Counted from the stretch's first letter, positions 31,634 through 44,500 are shown. The stretch is DNA of 64,000 nucleotides from Rhipicephalus microplus (GCF_043290135.1 NC_134710.1:136112155-136176154); one strand, 5' to 3'. The notes: generated by a model not told the origin, from the sequence alone. Made by a program: numbers and translations.

Positions 31634-32833
31634 GAAACACTCGTTGTTTCTACGAGGTGTTGATTTTGCAGTTTGTGAGCTTTCATGTCTTAAAACATAC
31701 GCGCATGCACATAAAGATCTTATAATAAAGGAAAGTAGTCCAACAATACGGGAGTCCAGGTTAACCTTACACAGCAGAAAAATGTTTTAAAGAATCGGAA
31801 AGACCAGAAATAAAACAAGAAGAGAGAGCATATAGTGCGCGCACATTCATATAGCATAGCTATATATAGCGTAGCTGCGCATGGGACAGAGAGGGAAGCA
31901 GGAGTTGAGATGCCATAGAGTTAGTCTAGTTCATCACTGTATAGGTACCACCACAAACAGCTAGCCCAATCAAATTACCCGTTTAGTCCAGATCTGTCCT
32001 CCAAGGCATGTGGAGGAGGTTGCGGAATCAAAGAAAGAGAGGGAAAGCAAGCGTTCGAACGAACATGTGCCCTGGACGATGAACCACGGCGCTTGTAGTT
32101 ACTGCATAGTCGGAAACTGAAGTCTGTTGCTTTCAGTAGCCGAAGCAGCATTCGTGCGTCTTTCTGGGACAATGAGCTGAGAGATCAGGCTTAGGTGCGG
32201 TAAATCGTCCAATCGTCCAGTTTGCTCAAGGTGCATTGAAAAGGGTCTACATTGTTCGTAGAAGCGAGGAACAGTAGCAGGTGGGGAGATTGATGGCCTT
32301 TTAACATTTGAACTAAGGGCGCATCGGCAATTCAATCATTCCAGCGCGATAGCCTGTTAATCTGACCCGCCACCAATGAAGTAGTGTTGCATCATGTCTT
32401 GAGGTACATCTTGGTACTTGCTATTGTAATTGAGAGTTAGTTATAGGGGTCAAATGACCTGAAAAACTGGATCAGTGCATGCATCACTCTTTGAGCCAGT
32501 GACGCACGGGGCCACAATCGAGATACATTTCTTTTGTGACTGATAATGTTGCGCAGTTCCGCTGATCTAGTGTGGCCCGCCGTAGAAGGCGCGGATAGTC
32601 ATAGCCGGAAAAGATGAACGCACGATATTCGACGTAGTTTACAGGGCTACGCTTGTCCCACGACTGTCGGAACGCATTTTAGTCTATACGTGTACTTAAT
32701 ATGGATGAGATTGCTTTCAATGTCAGCAATGCTGAATATTACCAAAGCTTGCGCGTGAATCGTGGGCCATTAGCTTCGCTGCACTAGCAGCAAACACGAG
32801 CCGATTGCACGAAGCCTGCAAACTCACTCTTTT
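31634..32833. other. No recognised gene
   Basis: Frames of at most 78 codons. A TATAGCATAGCTATATATAG stretch near 31851-31870 is locally palindromic. No family recognised. Confidence 0.4.
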
Positions 32834-33170
32834 AGGGGCGAAGCTCCTTAAGGCGTGGGCTGTGCGTCCCCTGTATGTAGCCACCTCTCGTTTAGTTCTT
32901 GTAGTGTTCACTAGATGGCGGTACTTGTAGATGACAATGAAAAGATGCAAGATGTTATAGACTAGACGGCGGTACTTGTAGTTTATGATGAAAGATGCGA
33001 GATGTTATAAAACAGGAGTGATATCACATATGGCGCGTGTCATTGGTGGAAGGCAACCGTTCGATTTAGTGCGGCGACGTGCGCTAGGGGGAGCGTTGTA
33101 ATAAAATCGAGTGGGCAAAATGTACGGAGGATTCTGGGTTTACCAGGTTTACCTCCGGAGCTTCGCCCAC
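32834..33170. mobile_element. Short inverted-repeat element (MITE-like) with internal duplication
   Basis: The terminal 12-mer GGGCGAAGCTCC (32836-32847) reappears as its exact reverse complement at 33157-33168. Inside are two copies of a 51-bp unit starting CTAGATGGCGGTACTTGTAG (32911) and CTAGACGGCGGTACTTGTAG (32962), both leading to AAGATGC(A/G)AGATGTTATA. About 337 bp, non-coding. A related GAGGAGCTTTGCCTC lies at about 51910 next to a CCGT-rich tract. Confidence 0.6.
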
Positions 33171-33599
33171 TCATCATCATTCACTTCGTGGATATGGCGG
33201 CACTTTTTTCGCCATCCGTTTCCTTCTCCCCAATCGTACAGTGTAGCTAGCAAGACATGACCTCGGTTAACCTTTCCCTCTTTCCGCAATGTACGATATC
33301 GTGTTGCATGCGCAAAATTAATTGTTTCTTTATTGAATTGACTAAAGAAGACTGTGCCCCCGTCATTTATGAAATATATGCAGGCTTGATATTGGCAACG
33401 CCGCCATCATTTTTTGCGGCGTTGTAGCTGCAACCACACATGTATAGAGGCGCTAAAGCCTGCTTGGTTTCTTTTTTCTCTCACTCTCCTCACCATATGT
33501 CATGCGTTGTCAGCGCCATCTAAGATGCGAAATGACGTATAGCGCTGCGCGTGTGCGTATACACCGCATGAACCGTACCTATAGTCTAATAGCTTCCGT
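33171..33599. other. No recognised feature
   Basis: Unassigned sequence between the MITE-like element and the next CpG-rich block. Confidence 0.4.
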
Positions 33600-34500
33600 T
33601 AACGATATGCGTTGCACTGAAGCCCTTTACCGAACTGGGACCTAAGCATTTCGAAGCATTTGTTTGATCATATCTTCGCACTATAGTCAAGCCACCAACG
33701 AGCGCCACCGCCACACTGCGCGCTACAGCTCAGCGGGAAGAGGCGGCAAGGAGTTCTTTCAGGGCGCATCGCCTGCGGGCCGGTGTGGTTACATGCGGGC
33801 ACGGCGGGCGCGTATTATACGGCGCGTACGAAGCCGTCGCCTCGAGCGGCGGCATAAATTCCATTAGGCTTTGAAAGACGCACCGGCGCGGGTTCCTGAT
33901 CCGAACTGGGAGTGCGACGAGCGGGCGACTGTAAAACCGTGCTTGCCGCAACATCGGTTCGCTGTCTGGCTGGCTGCCGCGCACTTTAGCGCGCCCCGTG
34001 AGGCGGCCGATGATCGAAGACGCAGATCCGCGACGCCCGGGCGCACATAGGGGCGAGGATGAACATGAAGCCGCGGGCCCTGCCGGCAGGCATGGCCGCC
34101 ACATCCTCCTTCCTCGGTGTGCCCCCACGATTTGACCCGCAGATAGACTTCACCACTGGCGTTTATTTATCGCCTCGTACGTTATGAAAGCTTCCTCTTA
34201 ACACCTCCCTCTCGAGGAAGCCAGAGACAAGGCACACATTGTGTGACTAAGTGTTTTCGTCGTCGTCCGCAACGCCCCGCCCGGTTGGCCACCTCGTGCT
34301 GCTGGGTGGCACTGACTAACTTACGACGCGATAACCGTAAAATGCGGCCCGTAGAGAAACAATCTGAGCGACGAGGCTCTACGCGGACTTGACCTCTTCC
34401 TTGGTTTTGATTAATTCCGAGGCCGCGTTCGTTCCGTCTCTTCTACGACGCGTGTATACTGCGCTCGCTCGAAGAAAGAGATGCGCGCCGAGTATGTTCC
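33600..34500. other. CpG-rich block, no recognised gene
   Basis: CpG-rich from about 33690. The longest frame is 132 codons (minus, 33730-34128), without motif. Composition is as in the other blocks. Confidence 0.45.
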
Positions 34501-35834
34501 ACGGGCGAACAGAAACGGGCTTTTCTGAAACAATATAACGCACACCTACCTTGAATTGGGATGCGCCGGATCGGTCTCTTTTTATCGCTTCTACGAGGAT
34601 AACACACAATAACACAAATTAAGCGTTTCGAATAGTGTATTGGGAGACGAGTTTTCAGACATAGCTTTTATAAAGGCAGAATCACGACATTTCTTGTGTT
34701 CCTATCTTCTTTAGTTTTTATGTCTGACATGCTGATGCTCTTGAGCCGATCCAAGCTCTCAGGTGACACGAAGTTGGCAATATGACAACGTCGTTTCATA
34801 CAAGCCGCATAACCCTAACACGATCTCTTTACGGCTTCACAAATAGCAGACATAATTTTTATTTAGCACAAAAAAGTCCATTGTTTACACAACGAGCCTG
34901 AGAATGTGCATATTAGACAAGTTTAAAAAGTCAAGAAAAGACACACAAATTAAGCCACAGTGGAATTCTTGCAGCAGGATTCCGTTGCACCATGCATTTT
35001 GGGATAGTATGCTCGAGTCTAGCTGATCGTTTATCATTCCAGAACGACCACATAGCATTTTATTTAAAAAATAATATATATAAAGCGGGGAGATACTGTA
35101 GCAAGTTTTGTAATTTTGCCAATGTTCCACGGTGCCATGATGATTCGAATGCAAAATAATTTTATTGAAATTCGCTACTTCACAAGGTCTAACCAATCCT
35201 CAGATTTCGGCGCTAAATTCAACCGAAGGGATACTCCCTTATGTGAGCCCCATTCACAATCCTCCCTTTTCCTCTATATGAATGAACATATAGGTTTAAA
35301 CTTAATTGTTTTAGCATTTTTAACACCTCTTTAGCCGTGAAAGGATTGCTTTCGACATGAAAGGAAATCGCCCAGTGAACTAGATTCACCCCCTATGTTC
35401 TGAAAGTATATATATAGGGAGTAAAGAGGATGAAAAAGCAGAAGAAAATAGAGGAGTCGAGCTTTTATACACATTCGTATGTAGGTTTGTAATATCTTCC
35501 TGGCTACGACCCACATCACGCCAACGAATAACTCATCCCTTTCGTTTTGTTATGTTTCTTCATCCTTATGTTCTCTTTCTTCATACTTGTAAGAACTCGC
35601 AGAATAGCATGTACTCTCACAACTCGGTCAGTGCGAGCGACAATTATAAGGCGTTAACTCGTGACATATTTCCTATCACGGTTTACTTGTTTTGAACGGG
35701 CTGCATCTACATGTCATCTTGTAAAAGCAAGCATATGCTCCCCAATTCCTAAGTTTTTCATGGGACCACTTGAAAAATAAAATCGTCGTCTCCGCGAGCC
35801 ATTTGGTTATAAAACATGCGTAAGGAGGTACTCT
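34501..35834. other. No recognised gene
   Basis: AT-rich. The longest frame is 103 codons (minus, 34885-35196), unrecognised. No SINE or inverted repeat was noticed. Confidence 0.4.
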
Positions 35835-35998
35835 AGATCACTTCTTAGCAAACTGACCTCTTTAACACGCACCTAAATTAAAGCACATGAGAACTTGTGA
35901 GTTTCACACTCTTTTAAATGCAGCCGCCGCTGCCGGCATTTAGCTCACGACTTCGATCTCTGCAGAGTGACGCTAGAGCCACTAGATACCACGGTTTT
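35835..35998 (-). mobile_element. Very degenerate Ruka-related SINE
   Basis: On the minus strand the order is preserved: CCGTGGTATCTAGTGGCTCT (A box), GCCGGCAGCGGCGGCTGCAT, GTGCTTTAATTTAGGTGCGT and GTTAAAGAGGTCAG. Heavily mutated. Confidence 0.55.
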
Positions 35999-36066
35999 AC
36001 TGTAAGTATTGTGCCTTATCAGCATCCCGATCAGATAATGCAAAAGCTTCGACTGCCAATAGAATA

Positions 36067-36288
36067 ATACATGTGGTTTTGCATCCCAAAACCGCGAGAT
36101 GATTTCGAGAGACGCCGTAGGGGACAGCTTCGAAAAATTTTACCAACAGCTTTTCTTTAACGTACGACGACATCGCACACGGGCTTCTACCATTTCGCCT
36201 CCATCGAAATGCGACCGTCACGGCAGGGATCCAACCCGCGACCTCCGGATCAGTAGCCGAGCAAGCCACTGATGCACCGAGGCGGACA
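36067..36288 (-). mobile_element. Ruka-like SINE, diverged
   Basis: The minus strand shows CCTCGGTGCATCAGTGGCTT, CGCGGGTTGGATCCCTG (B box), CATTTCGATGGAGGCGAAAT and GGTTTTGGGATGCAAAACC. Much older than the copies at 25618 or 38851. Confidence 0.7.
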
Positions 36289-36345
36289 AAACTTCGACTC
36301 CTGCTCAGCTTTCTACGATGCGATGGATATCGTTATGAATTTTTC

Positions 36346-36640
36346 GTGGATGTCTATACTATACGCTGGTACCTGAAACAACTGCAAAGTTTGTTTTCAT
36401 ATTGTCGCCAGAGGAAACGACAACGAGGTCGGGACGTAGCGAACGGCTGGTTACTTTCAGTCATAGCAGCCACCAACTTCTTCATTCTCATCTGCGACTG
36501 CCAGTATAGCGCGTGGCAATATAGTCACCTCGAACCTCGGGGACACACAGGCAGAAGCCCTTCTATTCTCGTTGGTCATCCTTTTGAGCAGTTATGACAG
36601 GAGATCGGCTCATCCATGGCCTCTGAAATAATTTAGTGTA
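36346..36640 (+). pseudogene. Monocarboxylate-transporter-like (SLC16/MFS) N-terminal fragment
   Basis: The frame from 36346 reads GRDVANGWLLSVIAATNFFI from about 36430, a basic D-x(n)-W start followed by a hydrophobic segment. After an apparent 1-2 base shift near 36550 another frame gives TQAEALLFSLVILLSSY. In SLC16-like transporters of arthropods the first helix begins D-x2-x-W-L and is followed by a T-R-A-E-A-S-W-P-x-S-L type motif entering helix 2; both are recognisable in worn form. There is no start or splice context I trust, and the frame is broken, so this is probably a decayed exon of an expanded family. The assignment is from memory of the motif, not a search. Confidence 0.38.
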
Positions 36641-36817
36641 CACACGTAAAGGTGTCAGGAGTATATTAAGGTTATTTACCTATATAGTAACGCGGGAGAT
36701 AAGCTCCGTTCGATAACCAACTGAAAACGGCCTATATGACCAGTAGCATTGAACATGAGTTTTCGCTGCAATACATCAGCGTTATCGCATTGTGAGTTTC
36801 TCTCTCTCTCTCTGTGT

Positions 36818-37033
36818 CACAGGTTCGGTTACAGCTCACGGCAAGTCATCCTTTCATCCACTTTTCCTTCTTCACATTTACATTACAATTGGGTCTAATA
36901 ACTTCCCTTATACATTTGTACATTCCTTGGCATTATTGTCGATTAGATCTCAATAATATTGTGTGAAAACACGGAAAAACGAGCGCCTAAGCATACACTT
37001 CTTTCCTTTCTTATATATATATATATACATATG
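36818..37033 (+). mobile_element. SINE-B copy ending in a (TA)n tract
   Basis: CACAGGTTCGGTTACAGCTC (B box), ACGGCAAGTCATCCTTTCAT, CATTTACATTACAATTGGGT, CCTTGGCATTATTGTCGATT, AGATCTCAATAATATTGTGT and ACGGAAAAACGAGCGCC, ending in TTATATATATATATA at about 37012-37026. The best view of the full SINE-B 3' half and its TA tail. Confidence 0.75.
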
Positions 37034-38837
37034 ATGTCGAGGTTATGTGATCTCTTGAATTCTATATACAGACATTTAGCTACTGTTCATCAGATCAGTA
37101 TACGTTGATATACTGTGGTGAAGCTCAGCACGTAGAGGAAGGGCCAATATATTCAAAATTACTGGGCATGTTTGCCACCAGAGCTGTCAGTTACGAGGGA
37201 CAGGTCGTGGTGGAGGACTTGCATAGGCATACGGATACGTTGACGGCGCGAGCACACGAAATGTTGAGAGATGGCGCAGCGGGAAGCCATGCAGTCGATT
37301 AGCGGCCGCCGCCACCGTAATTATTTATGCAGTTTGTCTGCGTTCTTCCTTTAGGAGCGGCGAGAAAAAAAAAAAAACAAGAAATACCGCGACCGCTACA
37401 TAGTTTTCGCTGAAATATTGCGGCAAAGTTGTTTATTTTTTTCTATTTCATTTCATAAAATATCTATAGATTCATTGTTTGGCCTATTGATCAGTATTTT
37501 CCCTTCAACGAAACACGACCACTTAGAGCTCGCTTCATCTGATGATAAGGTGCGCATATAACAGCATTCATTGGTATATTTTTTCTGAACAATATATATT
37601 AATAATATCTTGGGTTTCACATGCCAGAATCTAGATATGATTAAGAGGACATCTCCTGCCTACGGCAAATACTTACTCGTGTAAACTGAATAACAGAAAT
37701 AAAGCAATGTCAGTACGAGGTACTATGACTGAACATTTCGTAATGCTATATGTGTTAACCTGCCCAGCTCTGAAAACGAAAATTGCCAGGCTTAACCACC
37801 AGCCACCAATCACCAGTCTGACAAATCTGCCAAGGAAATTTGCAGATCTCAATAGCTGGCCATCAGGGTCAACTCACCTTTGGAAAGACGCCTGCTATGT
37901 CTTGTCTCCCGCATTGTGAAGCATGCAATTGTTCTTCGTGTGCAGGCGGTTTATTAGTAATATTTTTTTCTTTAGGGCTGAAGTACAAAGAGCCTAGTTC
38001 AAACTAAGTTCATTTCATTTCATTCTGAATGTTTATTATGTGTAAGCCTAAAAGTGGATTCGCTGATTAACCAATTGCGTTTCTTCACCTTTATTTCTTT
38101 TTTTAATTCTCCCTTTCTGAAGCATGTTCCGATATCAAACATACTTCGACTGAACTTGAACTATATTTTGCTTTCAGACAACGTTCTGACGGCACAGACA
38201 CCAAGGTATTGATACACTCTACTCGGGCTGTGCTGCTATACGCTGCAGCACGCGCGAAAGACGTGCGCTGGACGTGTGTATGTGAAATAGTGAGAGTGAC
38301 AACGAAGAATCGTAAGGCAGGGAGCTCTGGGGGACAAAGAAAGCAGAGGTTTAGAGGCAAATCGCTCGTATTTGGAGTCGCTAACCTCCACACCAAAACA
38401 TTATCTACTACCCTACAAGGCACCACGAGTGTTTGTCCACACGTGCCTCACCCACGCACTGCGATTTTTAAACCCTAAACAATACCTTGCCTTCTCTGGT
38501 TATCAAGTTCTTATTTCTCCTCTACATCCGCGAACTTTGTTACAATTCTCTTCGAAACTTATTTTGTTAATTTATGCATTGTCCCGCCGCAATACTTCTC
38601 TTCTTCTTTTTGTGAGTGTGTGTTTGTGTAACTTGCATTGAATTTACCCTGAGATATGCTGTATTCGAAGTATTGCGCCTCTTATTGTGCACCATGCTTT
38701 TCTAGCATTTTTGTTTGGCAACGCCATGCGTTGTTTATGTTTCGTGCATACCTAAATTGAATTTCTGAATCATTCGTAGTTACTGTCGTTGATTTTTTGT
38801 CGCTTTTACAGTGCATCTCATGTTTTTTTTTTCATTC
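37034..38837. other. Mostly unassigned; Ruka-like scrap near 37606-37660
   Basis: TTGGGTTTCACATGCCAGAA at 37611 matches the variant Ruka 3' end on the minus strand but fades within about 50 bases. A 107-codon minus frame at 38103-38426 and an 89-codon plus frame at 38209-38478 overlap; no domain is recognised in either. Confidence 0.4.
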
Positions 38838-38850
38838 ATGTTCATTTATA

Positions 38851-39097
38851 GGCCCACCGCGGTGGTCTAGTGGCTAAGGTACTCGGCTGCTGACCCGCAA
38901 GTCATGGGAACGAATCCCGGCTGCAGCGGCTGCAATTCCGACGGAGGCGGAATTGTTGTAGGCCCGTGTGCTCAGATTTGGGTGCACGTTAAAGAACCCC
39001 AGGTGGCCGAAATTTCCGGAGCCCTCCACTACGGCGTCTCTCATAATCATATGGTGGCTTTAAGACGTTAAATCCCACATATCAATCAAACAAATCA
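38851..39097 (+). mobile_element. Ruka-like SINE, full length, perfect 13-bp target duplication
   Basis: Complete copy from GGCCCACCGCGGTGGTCTAG to CCCACATATCAATCAAACAA. It is flanked by the identical 13-mer ATGTTCATTTATA at 38838-38850 and 39098-39110. The perfect duplication marks it as one of the younger insertions and defines both ends of the family. Confidence 0.95.
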
Positions 39098-39110
39098 ATG
39101 TTCATTTATA

Positions 39111-40137
39111 CTTTCTTTTTCTTGTGAACAATTTCTTAGTGTACACTCCAAACGATTGCACCGTTGCACTTTGTTAGTTTTTACTTTGCTAATTTAGTTT
39201 CTGTGCGTATTTCAGTGTCAAATATTCTGATTGTCGTTGCGTACCATAATCACACTACGATTATTTTGTACGTAATCAAAATAGTAGTAGTGACGTCCAG
39301 TCACGCAGCAGCGCCGATAGATGGCGCAAGGTGTCCAGAGGGTGTCGAGGGGCACATGGCTGCATACGTGCTTCATACATGACACACTGAGGCGATGGCA
39401 ATGTTGTGTGTCGATACATTGTTTCAATGTTGATCAAACTATTTTTGACAGCCATTATTTAAGATTTCCGGCCAAAGTTTGTAAAGCTTTTAAAAAATGA
39501 AAAAAAAAGTAACCCACATGTATACACGCATGCATACCCACATATGTAGCGAAGACATTGTAATGCTATTATATAATACTATTATACGTATTCGGACAAT
39601 AAATAGGTTAAATACCATTACGTTTACCCTCGGTCAGACTGAGAATTGATAAGTGAAAAATGCGTGTTGCTTAGGTAAAAAGTAAGACAAGGATACATTA
39701 TTATATCATTGGAAAAGCACTTTCATGAAACGTGTCCATCATGAAAAACAAAACAAAAAAAAACATTGTTTTATGCGAGACGTAGGACAACTCAACCAAG
39801 TTGCCAATATATACGACGCTCTTTTTGGTTATTTCCGGCAGCTATGTACATAAATGCACTTATTTCGTAAGCAACTTTGTAAGCCATATAAATAACGCGC
39901 ATGAAAATTATGTGCTATATACAAATGGAAATCAAATTTGCCATTTTTTTTCTGCAGAAACTTTATATTTACAGACTCAGTTTTACCGCTCCTGCGAGGT
40001 CCAATGTATAAGCTTGTTATGTCATCAACAGTGGCTTGGAAACACTATGGGGTCTCCAGCGTCAAACGCGTTTAAAGGGTGGGAACTGTAACATAACTGG
40101 CCACTTACTTGTTTAAGGATCAAATGCTTGTGTTGCA
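39111..40137. other. No recognised gene
   Basis: AT-rich. The longest frame is 96 codons (plus, 39801-40091), unrecognised. Confidence 0.4.
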
Positions 40138-40370
40138 CCCGCCAGGGTGGTCTACTGGTTATGGTGCGCGACTGTGGATCCCGCAGGTCGCGGGATCGAA
40201 TCCCGGCTGCGGCGGCTACATTTTCGATGGAGGCGAAATAGGTTTGAGGCCCATGTGCTTAGATTGAGGTGTACGTTAAAGAACCCCATGGAGGTGGCCT
40301 AAACTTTTGCAGCCCTCCACTACGTGTTTCTCATTTTCATATCATAGGTTTGCGACGTTAAACCCTAATA
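40138..40370 (+). mobile_element. Ruka-like SINE, diverged, full length
   Basis: CCGCCAGGGTGGTCTACTGG, GGGATCGAATCCCGGCTGCG, TAAAGAACCCCATGGAGGTG and TTGCGACGTTAAACCCTAAT, ending in an AATAATTATTA-type tail. A possible imperfect duplication is CTTGTGTTGCAC before and CTTGTGCTTCGCAC after. Confidence 0.85.
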
Positions 40371-40502
40371 ATTATTACTAGTTAATTATAGTCTTGTGCT
40401 TCGCACCTTTCTAAGGCAACCATACATCTTCTTCCTTCCCTTCCCAAGCAGAAAGTAGCAAAATGGTATCAACCTCGTTAGCCTTCCTGTCTCCCCTTCA
40501 CT
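40371..40502. other. Spacer between two SINE copies
   Basis: Short unassigned spacer holding the possible right target duplication of the upstream SINE. Confidence 0.4.
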
Positions 40503-40728
40503 GCCCCGCCGTGGTGATCTAGTGGACAAGGTACTCAGCTGCTGACCCGCAGATCGCGGGATCAAATCCCGGCTTCGGTGGCTGCATTTCTGGTGGAGGC
40601 GGAAATGTAGGCCCGTTTGCTCAGATTTGGGTGCATGTTAAAGAACCCCAGGTGGTCGAAATCTCGGGAGCCCTCCACTACGGCGTCTCCCATAATCATA
40701 TGGTGGTTTCGGGACGTTAAACCCCACA

Positions 40729-40793
<65 letters not shown>
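40503..40793 (+). mobile_element. Ruka-like SINE with long (CAAT)n tail
   Basis: CCCCGCCGTGGTGATCTAGT, GCGGGATCAAATCCCGGCTT, AGATTTGGGTGCATGTTAAA and TTTCGGGACGTTAAACCCCA, then an uninterrupted CAAT tract of about 60 bp (40732-40793). Same orientation as the copy 130 bp upstream. Confidence 0.9.
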
Positions 40794-40794
<1 letters not shown>

Positions 40795-41159
40795 GTCATA
40801 TATTTTCTGTGGACGTGTTTTATATACTCGCGAGGCCTTAGGAGCCCGTTATTCGGGATATATAGGTTTTGTGCACCGAATGTTCACTCACAAGTATATT
40901 TGCGTTGCAGAACCGTGCCCTTGCTTGCGTTCTTCGTTCTCTTGTGACTTGATTCGGAAGACCGGTGGTTAGCGTTCCTTATAACTCTGAGAGCGCAAAA
41001 TCCTCAAACTATCGCTTATTCACTGCGTTCCTTTCAGCTGTGGTACTTATTTACACCCACCTAGTCACGCTTACAACTGTACCTTCTGACGACATTGCAT
41101 GCAAGATGAATGGCAATAAGGGATATCGTCGGTCTTTTGTTTCCTATACCGTCTCTGAC
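40794..41159. other. No recognised feature
   Basis: Unassigned sequence leading into a CpG-rich block. Confidence 0.4.
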
Positions 41160-42260
41160 GAGAAAAGGTAAGCGCGAGAACAAACGCTCATTCGATCCCC
41201 GCAGGCGTTGCAGAGTGCCACCGTTTCTAGCAGCGACGATTCGAACATTGCGTGTTCGGCACTCAGCTGGACCTCCGGCCAGCGACTGTCGCGCGGTGGC
41301 TGACTCGCGGGGCAAAGTCCGCTGGTGCAACGGCGGCGCAAGGGAAAGAACTGGTTCGGACGGAAATGCTTCTCGCTACATGGCGCGGCTTTTAGTGCTC
41401 ACGAACAGCGTACAATAGAGCGCGCATTTAGCCCGGGCAAGTTCCACCTGTGCTGCGGCGCGAAGTAGACATAAAGAAGGAGGTGGAGGGGATCTCTGGT
41501 TAGATTAATGCGCGTTTCAGGACACGTGCAGACATCCCCGGAATAGCCACAGCAGCCTCCACTTAGGCCGCTTTACCTCAAAGGAAGCCGCCGCGCGTCT
41601 TCCCTTTTCATTAGCACCAAAACACCGCGAATGGCCCGGGGCGTAAGTTCGCACTTGTTAAGTGTGATCCCGGCCTGCGCACGCCGCCGCCGGCCCGCCT
41701 AGCAAGCGCGCGGCCAAACAAAAAAACAAGAGCCGGGTAATGGGCGACGCCCCTTTTTTTCACCTCCGGCTGGAACACACGCAGGCAAGGAGGCGCGCAG
41801 GCAGCAGCGGCGGCGCCGAATTCCAGCTCAAAGATGGCCGCTTCTAACCCGCCGCCGCACGCAGCGCCGGGGGAGGCGCGCGCGCTTCGTCCAAATGGCT
41901 TAATTTGAGAGGCCCCCTCGATTCCAACAGTCCCGGAATTCGGCGCCGATAATTGCAGACCGAAGAAAGCGTCAATGGCGTGTCTTTCTCGGGGCGATGC
42001 TGTGCGCAGAGGCACTGACTCCGCGATGGCCGCCCTCTGCCGGCCCCGAATCGTCATTAACAAAGTTGCGCCAGCAGGAATGCCCCGGCTGCAGCAGTCG
42101 CCGGCCGCTGCGTCATTACGCCCGTTGTCCCAGAACGTTGGATCGCCAATCGACGCAACTGACTTCTCTACAGCACGCCCCTGCTTGGACGCTTGACTCG
42201 GTCGTCTTTTCCGCGCTGGCGTTGGCAAAGAGCGCCACACCTTTCACCGCATTGCGGTGT
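41160..42260. other. CpG-rich block, the longest in the window
   Basis: About 1.1 kb, strongly C+G- and CpG-rich. Its 209-codon minus frame (41611-42240) has low-complexity alanine/glycine stretches (GAACGGGLEAA, FGAAAAACAPP) and no recognisable domain. Overlapping frames in other phases are also open, so the openness reflects composition. Short AT motifs such as CATTAACAAAG (42054-42064) lie within. Confidence 0.5.
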
Positions 42261-44500
42261 TGAGTCGTTACAGGTGTGAACACATAATGGGGGTGTTGAA
42301 TTTCAGCGTAAATGTCTCTTGCGAACAATCGCCATTTTTGTGGGGTGGCTCGTAAGCTGGCAAGCATATCTCCTCTCATTCTATTTTACTGCGATAAGGG
42401 ATAAGCAGTGCGTGTGAATTCTAGGTTGAGTGCAGTTCAGTAAATTGCAAGAGCTTAAGAACGAATGATTTGGGAAGGACCTCATTTTGTCGTCTATTTT
42501 ACATTGCAGTGTGATATCTGATAATTGCGACAAGTACGAGGAAGAAATAGATGGAAAGATGAGAAGGCTAGTCAGTTCTCAAACTGGCTAACCTTCCTGG
42601 ATGAAGAAAGCAGTTGGGGTAATAAAAGTTAATAGAAGAGAAATGCTACAAACAGAAGAAACAAGAGTGAGACACCCCTACAATATTGGCACGATACCCG
42701 TGAAAGCCTCTTGTAATGAACTTTAGCATTCTATACATCCAGCGTCTGAAGTATCACAGAAAGGTTCACATAACACTTGTAGAAACGTGCACTCTAATTT
42801 GGAAATATAAAAAAGAAGATGAAGGCTGATCTTTATTTCTGCTGAAATATTGCGAACACTGTACGGGCAATGTATTAGTGAGATTGCCAAAAGTTTCATT
42901 CGAGGCGTACACCTGATTATGTCATTATTCAACAAAATGAGTAGGCTTACAAAAATTCAGAGGAATAAGCACTTTCTTAGAGCGCAAACTACTGATTACT
43001 TCTTACGCTTCGAAATACAAGGCGGGAACGAGAGAGGGACTAGCAAAATGGTGGACAGAGCAGGGACTACAGTCGACCTGCCTCGTAGAACCTGTCTTGT
43101 TCCCGAAAGAGCAAATCATGAACGACTACCACCTAGTCCAATTCATCAGTGTGCTAAAGTGTGCTAAACTACAGAAGGAACCGATGCAGGTTGGAGGACA
43201 GAGGTCATAAAGACTTGCGCTGTCCTGTCGCCTTCTTGATGTTCTTCAAGGTTTTGAGCATCAGTCTATTTTAGAAGACGTAGAGGAAGTTCACAGCGCT
43301 TCACCAGTCGAGCACCTCCAGAGAAGTAGGGCCCTTGGTCTCGCTCGTCCCCAGCGCAGAAAGCTGTGAGAGTGTTGCTATAACTGCACACTGGTACCTC
43401 GGATCGTTAAATATGCTGCACCAATTCTTCACGCAGACAGCGCTCTGCCTCCCTTCTTAATTTTCAACCGTTTATCCCCGTCTTTAGTTAGTGCAGTTTA
43501 ACAGACCAAGCGTGAGCTGGCTAACATTATCCTCCTTTCTTCATTCGTCTCTTTTTTTTTCGTCACGATGACAAGTTAAGCAAGAAGTTAAAATTAAAAA
43601 CTTCTTTCTTTTTGACTTAGCTAAAAGTCACTGGTTCACTTTGGCTAACGCTAAAGGATATCACAGGCGGAATACCATGCTCTTAATTCACTTGAATCAC
43701 TTTGATGTACGTTGATCCACTGTTTATTTTTTACTTCAGTGCACTCACAGTAAATTCATTCAATTCATTCTTTATTCACACTTGCTTCACTTTATTCACT
43801 CTAGATTCGCTTAAATGCCGCGGGTTCTAAAAAGCAGGAAATGAATTCAGTACACGCCGTAATGCAACGAACACATTGACATTTATTTGCAGATTTTACG
43901 CTACGGTGAGCCCACCAGCCTAATTTTACAATTAGCTACATTATCATGGCAACACACTACAAATGTCAAACACACAAGGCAACACCACCATTGGCAACGT
44001 TCGATTCACTACACGGCAGTCCGCGGAAACGAGCCACGTACTCGCCTCTACGGTCCTCGCCACCAGAGACGACCGTCGATGAGCAGTGCCGCTAACCAAA
44101 GAGAATGATTGATGTTCCTCATGCGCCTAGCAAACCTCGCCATGAAGATGCCACAAAAGTGAAAACAGTGCCATCCCTCGTGTGGCAGCGGGCACGATAG
44201 TTACGACGTCAAAGGCCCGTCCCGCGGTGAAGCCGTCCCGTCGGACGCGCATGCATGAGCCGTGGTGCCAAAATAACTTAACATGGCGCGTGAGCATCCC
44301 CACAACGTGCAGTGGTTCACATTTAATTCACTATGAATTAAGTTGGACTTATCCTTTTAATCTTGTTGCGTCATTTTCATTCAAGTTCACGAGACCCTTT
44401 AGAATTATTTCTGTTCACCACGCCGGTGGTCACTAGATTTCTCGACCGATGAGCCATAAAAGATTTTCTTTAACAGCTCCGCACTAAAAAAATGGAGAAG
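42261..44500. other. No recognised gene; TTCACT-rich stretch near 43625-43810
   Basis: Between 43625 and 43810 short motifs of the type TTCACTTT, TTCACTTG and ATTCACT recur irregularly, an old degenerate satellite-like patch. Frames of up to 105 codons are unrecognised. Confidence 0.4.

Noticed and set aside
41611..42240. 209-codon minus frame
   Set aside because: Alanine/glycine-rich translation of CpG-rich DNA with other open frames over it; no recognisable family.
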